NCBI GenBank assembly: GCA_900540895.1
Contig: UQHV01000009.1
Span: 18,688-82,687 of the forward strand
From: an uncultured Collinsella sp.
Lineage (GTDB): Bacteria; Actinomycetota; Coriobacteriia; Coriobacteriales; Coriobacteriaceae
DNA: 64,000 nucleotides
Direction of reading: 5' to 3'
The position numbers and the translations under genes were made by a program. Under the pieces are notes generated by a model. The model ran no database searches, was not told where the DNA came from, and saw only the letters and a list, made by a program, of their open reading frames with translations. This document shows, piece after piece, positions 58,358 through 64,000 of this stretch. Each line of letters begins with the position of its first letter. Within the stretch, counting starts at the first letter, position 1.

Positions 58358-58903
58358 GTGCGCGTACTCAAACGAGCCCTAGCGATCGTGTATCTTGCCG
58401 CCTCCATCGTGGCGCTGGGTACGCTTGTCTGCCAGTTCTGGGGACCGTATACGTATCGCTTTATGCTGCTGTTGCGTGACACCATGCCTCGCGTCGTCGT
58501 TACGGTGTGCGCCGCTATCGTGGCGCTTGGCGTGCTCATCGGTTTTTTCCGCCTGATGTTCGCGCGTCGCGAGCCGTCCTGCGTGCATCCGGCGGGGGAG
58601 CGCAATATCGAGGTCACGCTCGCAGCGCTTTCCTCGTGCGCCCGTGCCGCGGCAGAGTGCGATAATCGCGTGATGGTTGAGCATATCGAGGCGCGCGTTC
58701 AAGGCTCCGACGAGTCGCGCGTTCGTTTTAAGGTCGAAGCCATCGCGCTCGATGACAAGGACGTTGCCGCTCTTGCCACCTCGATGCAGCAGCGCATCGA
58801 GAAGGCCTGCGACACCATGCTCGGCACGCCGGGCACGACCGCGCGCGTCCGTTTTTTGCCGTCCAAGACTACCGTCCAGACCGTGGAGGTTTCCGGTGAG
58901 TGA
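58358..58903 (+). CDS. amaP: AmaP-like alkaline shock membrane anchor protein
   Basis: A 181-residue protein with two membrane helices (near 7-27 and 42-62) and a soluble domain (~80-181) resembling the Asp23 fold (RVRFKVEAIALDD...). In Firmicutes, AmaP anchors Asp23 at the membrane. The start is the GTG at 58358, with GAAGGGAG upstream; the frame is open further back but without support. It overlaps the DUF2273 gene by 8 bases and leads the set amaP, DUF2273, asp23. Confidence 0.82.
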   Translation: MRVLKRALAIVYLAASIVALGTLVCQFWGPYTYRFMLLLRDTMPRVVVTVCAAIVALGVLIGFFRLMFARREPSCVHPAGERNIEVTLAALSSCARAAAECDNRVMVEHIEARVQGSDESRVRFKVEAIALDDKDVAALATSMQQRIEKACDTMLGTPGTTARVRFLPSKTTVQTVEVSGE

Positions 58904-59273
58904 TACCAACCAAGACAAGACCGCCCGCACGCCGCGCCTGACGATCGACCAGAACGCTACGCCAGCAGGCGAGTCCGCCGACACCAAGCCCGAGGCCGGC
59001 GAGCAGCACGACAGCGCCGTCAACGACTTTGACGAGGCCATGGGTCTCATCAAAGGTACGGGCGCTGCTATCTGGAGCTACGCCGTGCGCCACCCCAACA
59101 CTACGCTCGGCGCCGTGGCTGGCTTTATCCTCGCCGTGCTGGTACTTACGTTGGGCCTGTGGGACACGCTCGTCATCGCATTCTTTGTGCTGATTGGCGC
59201 CGTGATCGGCCAGATTCGCGACGGCGAGAACGGTATCGTCAACTTCTTCGGCCGCCTGTTTAGCGGCCGCTAA
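58896..59273 (+). CDS. DUF2273 small membrane protein of the Asp23 set
   Basis: A 125-residue protein. The N-terminal ~60 residues are polar, then two close membrane helices (near 70-90 and 92-112) with the GLWDTLVIAFFVLIGAVIG motif and a basic end, as in DUF2273. It starts at the GTG at 58896 with GGAGG upstream, overlapping the amaP end. DUF2273 proteins regularly stand between amaP and asp23 and probably help membrane attachment of Asp23. Confidence 0.88.
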   Translation: MSDTNQDKTARTPRLTIDQNATPAGESADTKPEAGEQHDSAVNDFDEAMGLIKGTGAAIWSYAVRHPNTTLGAVAGFILAVLVLTLGLWDTLVIAFFVLIGAVIGQIRDGENGIVNFFGRLFSGR

Positions 59274-59317
59274 TACGTATTCGACTGTCGCATCCGCGGC
59301 AGGCATAAGGAGGAACC

Positions 59318-59845
59318 ATGGCTTTTAACACGAAGGTCGATGTGGCCGATACCGAGCTCGAGGCGAATGAGGCCGTCGCCGATGCCGGGGACGTGACGCT
59401 CGAGGACGAGGCGCTCGTCGAGGCCGAGTCCGATGCGGACGAGGACAACGAGGAGATGGACGACGAGGAAACGGACGAGTCCGAGGACTCGCTGACCTAT
59501 TCCAACGGCGTGATCGAGAAGATCGTTGCCATGGCCACCCGCGAGGTTCCGCACGTCCTGGGCATGAAGGGTAACCTCATGCACTTTGTGCAGGAGCAGT
59601 TTGGTGCCGAGAACCTGACCAAGGGCGTGACGGTTGAGGTCACCGATGACAACCGCGTGGTTGTCAACATCTCGGTCATCATCGAGTACGGCGCCTATGC
59701 GCCTGCGATCTTTGACGACGTTAAGGCGCGCGTCACCGAGCGTCTGGCCGCGATGACCGGCCTTGAGGTGGCAGGCGTCAACCTGCGCATCGAGGATGTC
59801 ATCACCCCCGAGGAGTACGAGCACCGCACCAGCCAGCACGAGTAA
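59318..59845 (+). CDS. Asp23/Gls24 family envelope stress protein
   Basis: A 175-residue protein. Residues 1-60 are a very acidic, Asp/Glu-rich extension that most Asp23 proteins lack. Residues ~65-160 form the Asp23 domain: YSNGVIEKIVAMATREVPHV, then VNISVIIEYGAYAPAIFDDV and the closing VAGVNLRIEDVI. With AmaP and the DUF2273 protein upstream it forms a membrane-bound envelope-stress complex by family knowledge. AAGGAGG lies before the ATG at 59318. Confidence 0.92.
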   Translation: MAFNTKVDVADTELEANEAVADAGDVTLEDEALVEAESDADEDNEEMDDEETDESEDSLTYSNGVIEKIVAMATREVPHVLGMKGNLMHFVQEQFGAENLTKGVTVEVTDDNRVVVNISVIIEYGAYAPAIFDDVKARVTERLAAMTGLEVAGVNLRIEDVITPEEYEHRTSQHE

Positions 59846-59883
59846 CCTACCAAATAGGGACAGGTTTGTTTCGATGGGTTTTA
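59846..59883 (+). repeat. GGGACAGG repeat after the Asp23 gene
   Basis: CCTACCAAATAGGGACAGG then TTTGTTTCGATGGGTTTTA. The 3' arm is degraded compared with other copies. It begins right after the stop codon. Confidence 0.7.
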
Positions 59884-59897
59884 CCTGCGAAAACGCT

Positions 59898-59937
59898 AAA
59901 CGGTCGACCGCGCAAGCAAAAGTGCGGTCGACCGTTT
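59898..59937 (+). terminator. Terminator of the Asp23 operon
   Basis: AAACGGTCGACCGC (59898-59911) pairs perfectly with its complement at 59924-59937, followed by TCT. It is 53 bases after the stop. Confidence 0.8.
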
Positions 59938-60052
59938 TCTATATGCCCCCGATGCAGGCATACCGCTCGTCTAACTAAGGGTTGCAATCTTCGCGTTCCG
60001 CGTTACCCTAATGGGCGCATTGTTTCCAAATTGTTAACGAGGGGTTGCCGTA

Positions 60053-61075
60053 ATGGCCGACGAACACGAGACCGAAAGCAAGGCACGGGCGATTGAAGCC
60101 GCTGCGGCAGAGGCGGCGTCGCGTGCCGCCGAGGAGATGCATCGTCCTCCGGTGGTGCCGATGGAGCGCGTTGTCGGTCGCGAGGATATCGAACGTGGCG
60201 AGCGCGCCGGCCGCAAGCGCAGCCAGGAACCAGGCTTTCCGCGCTTTTTTGCCGAGCTCAATCTGGGCCTGATTCTTACGGCCTTCGCCATCGTTGCGTT
60301 TAAAACCCCTAATCACTTTGCTTTTGGCGGCACCTCGGGCGTGTCGGTCATTCTTTCCACGCTGTTCCCGACTCTGCCCGTCGGCGTCTTTATGTGGATT
60401 ATCAACGCGGTCCTGGTCATCCTGGGTTTTATCTTTTTGGAGCGCAAGGCAATCCTTTGGAGTGTCTTTGCCTCGTTTGCGCTTTCGGCCTACGTCTCGC
60501 TGTTTGAGCTCTTCATTCCGACGGATGTTTCGATGACGGGCGATATGTGGCTCGACCTGTGTTTTGCCGTCATCTTGCCGGCGCTGGGCAGTGCCATTGT
60601 CTTTGACATTGGCGCCTCGACGGGCGGCACCGACATCCTTGCCATGATTCTCAAACGCCGCACGACGCTTGAGATCGGCCGTGCTCTGTTGCTGGTCGAT
60701 ATCGGCATCGTGACCATCGCGGCTTTCCTGTATGGCCCGCGCGTCGGCCTGTACTGCGTGCTCGGTCTGTTTGCCAAGACGCTTGTGGTCGACAAGGCTA
60801 TCGAGAGCATTCACCTTCGTAAGGTCTGCACGATCATTTGCTCCGAGCCCCTTAAGGTCGAGGAGTTTATCGTCAAGCATCTCAACCGCACGGCAACGAT
60901 CAGCCGTGGCTACGGCGCCTTTTCGGGCAAGTGCGTCACGGTGATTATGAGCGTGCTGAGCCGTCGCGAGGCAGTGCAACTGCGCCGCTATACCCGCGAG
61001 ATTGACCCTGGTGCCTTCATCACCATCGTCGATAGCTCCGAAATCGTCGGCAAGGGCTTCCGCGGCACGAACTAG
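60053..61075 (+). CDS. YitT family membrane protein (DUF161 plus DUF2179)
   Basis: A 340-residue protein. Residues ~1-65 are an Ala/Glu/Arg-rich cytoplasmic extension. Five to six helices (~70-250) carry the YitT patterns GLILTAFAIVAFKTPNHFAFGGTSGVS and GASTGGTDILAMIL, written here only as pattern guides. The C-terminal ~80 residues are the soluble DUF2179 domain (RTATISRGYGAFSGK, then ITIVDSSEIVGKGF). The family is widespread; a small-molecule or ion transport role is suspected only. It follows the Asp23 operon behind a terminator. Confidence 0.88.
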   Translation: MADEHETESKARAIEAAAAEAASRAAEEMHRPPVVPMERVVGREDIERGERAGRKRSQEPGFPRFFAELNLGLILTAFAIVAFKTPNHFAFGGTSGVSVILSTLFPTLPVGVFMWIINAVLVILGFIFLERKAILWSVFASFALSAYVSLFELFIPTDVSMTGDMWLDLCFAVILPALGSAIVFDIGASTGGTDILAMILKRRTTLEIGRALLLVDIGIVTIAAFLYGPRVGLYCVLGLFAKTLVVDKAIESIHLRKVCTIICSEPLKVEEFIVKHLNRTATISRGYGAFSGKCVTVIMSVLSRREAVQLRRYTREIDPGAFITIVDSSEIVGKGFRGTN

Positions 61076-61225
61076 CCCTGGTGCGCACTTTGAATCATTG
61101 AATAAAGCTACCCACGTTGCAAATCGGTCATCTTGGGGTATTTGTCTCCATATTGGGCGATAATGATGCCAAAGACATCGTTTGCGATCCAGGTGATTCG
61201 CTCTAGATACGAAGGGATGATTTCG

Positions 61226-62596
61226 ATGTTCTGTTCGCAGTGTGGCGCCCCCATGGGCGATAACGACAAGTTCTGCGGCGTGTGCGGTGCCCCTAATACC
61301 GAGGTTAAGGCCGCCGGTCCCGCTCCGCAAGCTCAACCTCAGCCGCAGGGTCAGCCGTTTGTCCAGCCGCAGCCGCAGCCGCAGCCGTTCGTTGCGCCCC
61401 AGCCGGCTATGAACGCGCCCAAGGGTTGCATGGCTCAGGCCTTCAACGACATGCTTAAGGTTCCCGGCGCCTTGGTTCGCGTATGCCAAATCGCCTTTTT
61501 GCCGGCGCTGATCTGTGTTGTCTCGGTGCTGGTGCTGTTTATCCCCGTTATCGGCGGTATCGCAGCGGCCATTGGCTTTTTGCTCGCGTACGTGGCAAGC
61601 GTGTGCGGCGCGGGCTTTGCCATCGAGTGGGGTCGTGACCTGTCGCTCAAGGATGATAACGGCATGGAGCGTCCGCTGCTGCGCTCGACCTCGTTTGGAT
61701 TGGGCATTTTCTCGTCTGTCATTACCGGTGTGCTCGAGTTCGTGGCCATTATTCCGGTGATTGGCGTGGTGTTCTCGGCTATCGAGAGCGTCGTGATCGG
61801 TGCCGTCGGTTCATATTATTTCAATGGTTGGAGCGGTCTTGAGGGTGCCCTCATCGGTTCGATGGGGCTGCTTGTCTTTGCCATGATCGTGTCGGTGGTA
61901 CTGGGCATCTTCTTTAAGATGTTTGGTGATGCCGCCGTGATGCACTTTGCCGTCGCGGGGCGCGTGGAAAGCGCGTTTTCGCTCGAGAAGGTCTGGAAGT
62001 CTTATAAGGCCAACCTGGGCAAGCTATTCTGCGCCTCGATTCTTCCCGAGTTTTTGACGGGCATCGTGTCGCACATCATCACGTGGATCTTCACCGCCAT
62101 CTTTGGCGCCATTGCTACGTTTGGTATGTATAGCTATTACTATCGCCCCACGGGTCTTGAGGCAATCATCGAGGGCGGCGGCATTACGCTCATCCTGTTC
62201 TTGATGATCGTTGCCTTTGTCACGGTGTTCCTGACTGTGTTTGGCAAGATGCTCAAGTATCGCGCCGTTGGCTACTGGGCCGCGCGCTATGCCAGCGAGT
62301 GGGCCGATGAGGATGCCGACGATGTTCTGACGTTTGTGCTTCCGGGTGAGAAGAAGCCTGCTCCTGCGGGATTCAATCCCACGGCCGCCACTGGTGCAGC
62401 CCCTGCACCGGCACCCGCACCTGCCCCTGCTCCGGCACCCGCGCCCGCACCTGCCCCTGCACCCGCGCCCGCACCTGCCCCGGCACCTGCCCCGGCGCCC
62501 GAGGCGACGCCTGCGGAGCCCGATTGGGATGCCCTTGCCACGCCGGCGGATGAGCCGGGCGATAATCCTGCTGCCGAAAACAATCAAACCGAATAG
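61226..62596 (+). CDS. Zinc-ribbon membrane protein with Ala-Pro tail
   Basis: A 456-residue protein. An N-terminal zinc ribbon (two CxxC pairs, MFCSQCGAP and FCGVCGAP, within 25 residues) is followed by a Pro/Gln-rich linker. About six membrane helices follow (~85-340), a DUF4013-like arrangement, then an almost pure Ala-Pro repeat (~35 residues, encoded at 62397-62501) and an acidic end. I chose the ATG at 61226, 9 bases after GAAGGG; an ATG at 61217 is too close to it. The function is unknown. A similar ribbon-linker-membrane design recurs in the next gene. Confidence 0.7.
   Translation: MFCSQCGAPMGDNDKFCGVCGAPNTEVKAAGPAPQAQPQPQGQPFVQPQPQPQPFVAPQPAMNAPKGCMAQAFNDMLKVPGALVRVCQIAFLPALICVVSVLVLFIPVIGGIAAAIGFLLAYVASVCGAGFAIEWGRDLSLKDDNGMERPLLRSTSFGLGIFSSVITGVLEFVAIIPVIGVVFSAIESVVIGAVGSYYFNGWSGLEGALIGSMGLLVFAMIVSVVLGIFFKMFGDAAVMHFAVAGRVESAFSLEKVWKSYKANLGKLFCASILPEFLTGIVSHIITWIFTAIFGAIATFGMYSYYYRPTGLEAIIEGGGITLILFLMIVAFVTVFLTVFGKMLKYRAVGYWAARYASEWADEDADDVLTFVLPGEKKPAPAGFNPTAATGAAPAPAPAPAPAPAPAPAPAPAPAPAPAPAPAPAPEATPAEPDWDALATPADEPGDNPAAENNQTE
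62397..62501 (+). repeat. Ala-Pro codon repeat inside the zinc-ribbon protein gene
   Basis: About 17 copies of a GCN-CCN dipeptide unit in 105 bases with mixed third bases (GCACCC, GCACCT, GCCCCT, GCGCCC), so selection on the protein rather than simple slippage keeps it. It forms a rigid, extended spacer. Confidence 0.85.
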
Positions 62597-62603
62597 TCGG
62601 TCG

Positions 62604-62641
62604 AGGCGCCCTGGGCAACTGAGCCCGGGGCGCCTTTTTCT
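62604..62641 (+). terminator. Rho-independent terminator
   Basis: AGGCGCCC-T-GGGC (62604-62616) pairs with GCCC-G-GGGCGCCT (62623-62635), followed by TTTTTCT. It is 7 bases after the stop of the zinc-ribbon protein gene. Confidence 0.9.
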
Positions 62642-62791
62642 ACTGCGAAAGCAAGAAAATGCCTGGGAAAACGGTTGCAGTAAAATTTCTCGGAAATTGG
62701 CCAATGTTGCGCAACAACGTCGCGGCTATTGTTGAGAACATAGACGTGTAAGGTTTGAAGGCGTGCAACGCCTTAGGAAAAGGAGAGGCTT

Positions 62792-63469
62792 ATGTTCTGT
62801 CCCACTTGTGGTTCTCCCATTTCGGATGATGCCAAATTCTGCCCTGTCTGCGGTTCTGCCGTCGGTGCCGCTTCCGCTGCTCCTGCTCCGCAGCCCGCGC
62901 CGCAGCCTGCACCTCAGCCCCAGCCTGCTCCGCAGCCCACGCAGATTCAGCCCACTCCGGTTCAGGCAGTTCAGCCTCAGCCTCAGCAGCAGTACGCCGG
63001 GCAGCAGCAGTACACCGGTCAGCAGCAGTATGCTCAGCAGCCTGCACCTGCCCCGATGGGCTATACTCCGATTAAAACCGACCGTGGCGTGATCGGCTGG
63101 CTCCTGCTTTCCATCGTGACCTGTGGCATCTATTCATATTACTTCCTCTATTGCCTCGCCCGCGACATCAATGTCATGTGCCAGGACGACGGCGATTCCA
63201 CGCCGGGTCTGGCAGCATTTATCCTGCTGTCGTTCGTGACCTGCGGCTTCTACGCACTCTACTGGTACTACAAGATCGGTAACCGCCTGCAGGCTAATGC
63301 TCCTCGCTATGGCCTGATGTTCCAGGAGAACGGTACCACCGTTCTTATGTGGCAGATCGTCGGCGCGCTGCTGTGCGGCCTTGGCCTCATCTTTGCCATG
63401 AACATCATCATCAAGAATACCAATGCCATGGCAACGGCTTACAACGTCCGTCTTGGCGCTCGTGCCTAA
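62792..63469 (+). CDS. Zinc-ribbon DUF4234 membrane protein
   Basis: A 225-residue protein with an N-terminal zinc ribbon (MFCPTCGSP, FCPVCGSA), then a Pro/Gln-rich linker of ~55 residues. A membrane domain with four helices and the DUF4234 pattern follows: GVIGWLLLSIVTCGIYSYYF near residue 100 and LLSFVTCGFYALYWYYKIGN near 145. AAAAGGAG precedes the ATG, with a small hairpin (62758-62774) just before it. It overlaps the DUF2752 gene by 8 bases, so the two are made together. The function is unknown. Confidence 0.8.
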   Translation: MFCPTCGSPISDDAKFCPVCGSAVGAASAAPAPQPAPQPAPQPQPAPQPTQIQPTPVQAVQPQPQQQYAGQQQYTGQQQYAQQPAPAPMGYTPIKTDRGVIGWLLLSIVTCGIYSYYFLYCLARDINVMCQDDGDSTPGLAAFILLSFVTCGFYALYWYYKIGNRLQANAPRYGLMFQENGTTVLMWQIVGALLCGLGLIFAMNIIIKNTNAMATAYNVRLGARA

Positions 63470-63959
63470 CGATAAGAGCGGCGTGAACAGCTCCCAGGGA
63501 CATAAGGGCGCGGCGGAACTCATTCGCCGCGCCCTTTCTTGCATCGGTGTGCTCTTTGTCGCCTGGTTCGCACTCTACCTGCTCGATATTGGCTGCGTGT
63601 TTCGCCTGATGACGGGCATTCCCTGTCCGGGATGTGGCATGACGAGGGCCTGGCTGGCAGCACTGCGCCTCGATTTTGCGGCGGCCTTTGCCTACCATCC
63701 GCTGTTTTGGGTGGTGCCGATTGCGTTTGTGCTCGCGTTCGTGCGCGAGGAGGTGACGTCGAGCAAGCTAAAGCGCGGCATCGACATTGCGGTTGTTGTT
63801 CTGTGCGTGCTGGTCGTTGCCGTATGGATCGTGCGCCTTATCAACCCGGCAGACGCGGGCCTGCTCTTTGGCGGCCATGCGCCCGCCGGAGTCCCCACCG
63901 ATATCATTCACCTCGAAACCCCACGCTGGCTCGCCATCCTTCGCTCTTACTTGTCGTGA
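63462..63959 (+). CDS. DUF2752 membrane protein
   Basis: A 165-residue protein with three membrane helices. The DUF2752 signature IPCPGCGMTRAWLAALRLDF near residue 50 ends the first helix, and AAFAYHPLFW begins the second. I chose the GTG at 63462, overlapping the DUF4234 stop; a GTG at 63483 is possible. DUF2752 proteins often neighbour DUF4234 or zinc-ribbon membrane proteins, as here. The last 41 bases of the window hold no recognisable feature. Confidence 0.75.
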   Translation: MPNDKSGVNSSQGHKGAAELIRRALSCIGVLFVAWFALYLLDIGCVFRLMTGIPCPGCGMTRAWLAALRLDFAAAFAYHPLFWVVPIAFVLAFVREEVTSSKLKRGIDIAVVVLCVLVVAVWIVRLINPADAGLLFGGHAPAGVPTDIIHLETPRWLAILRSYLS

Positions 63960-64000
63960 CGGAGGACGCGCTAGAAAAGCGGTCGACACATAAGCGGGGG

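Noticed and set aside
62397..62501. Tandem DNA repeat or minisatellite
   Set aside because: It is an in-frame Ala-Pro coding tract with varied codons inside a good gene.

Overview
The window looks like chromosomal DNA of a high-GC gut actinobacterium of the Coriobacteriia, most likely Collinsella. This is an inference from gene content and codon use: an amaP-DUF2273-asp23 set, an OPT transporter, a very large acyl-CoA dehydratase activase fusion, Tat/lipobox proteins, and lysC/asd/thrB/thrC side by side. I saw no rRNA, tRNA, CRISPR array, transposase or phage genes.

Layout. 1-2.3 kb: end of a class A beta-lactamase-like serine hydrolase, then mtnN and engB. 2.3-5.3 kb: an AT-richer accessory patch with a DUF3990 protein plus HTH partner behind a tandem-dyad operator, a membrane-anchored Cys/His-repeat protein, and a lone XRE regulator with its own dyad. 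5.6-10.9 kb: aspartate-family amino acid genes (thrB, thrC, lysC, asd). 11.7-18.1 kb: DNA alkyl-repair methyltransferase, then a two-component system with an FtsX-type ABC exporter. 18.6-26.7 kb: phosphofructokinase, an Ntn hydrolase, M18 peptidase, D-hydroxyacid dehydrogenase, methionine aminopeptidase, a radical SAM protein and an alpha/beta hydrolase. 26.9-29.1 kb: a GGDEF-like/REC/HD-GYP protein with an HPt partner. 29.4-32.8 kb: a DUF2975/XRE pair followed by a three-gene ABC exporter. 32.9-37.2 kb: a polar amino acid ABC importer with a C26 amidohydrolase. 37.6-43.1 kb: dxs, an HD protein, a CmpB-like membrane protein, a PII gene remnant, a HAD phosphatase and a TetR-like regulator. 43.2-47.9 kb: a 1595-residue activase fusion. 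48.5-54.9 kb: a truncated arylsulfotransferase-like gene, a DUF389 protein, an OPT transporter, coaX, dCMP deaminase, a NifU-like protein and lgt. 55-64 kb: a DUF6020 membrane protein, YebC, the Asp23 envelope-stress set, a YitT protein and three small membrane proteins, two of them with zinc ribbons.

The most unusual content is intergenic. Three large two-storey hairpins (5501-5623, 10954-11083, 18498-18618) lie 12-23 bases after the stop codons of thrB, asd and pfkA. All are in the same orientation relative to the gene. They share the internal-loop words GTCCTC and TGCGGA while their helices differ by compensating changes. A second family built around GGGACAGG occurs at least six times. Several further gaps hold long, nearly perfect inverted repeats of unrelated sequence.
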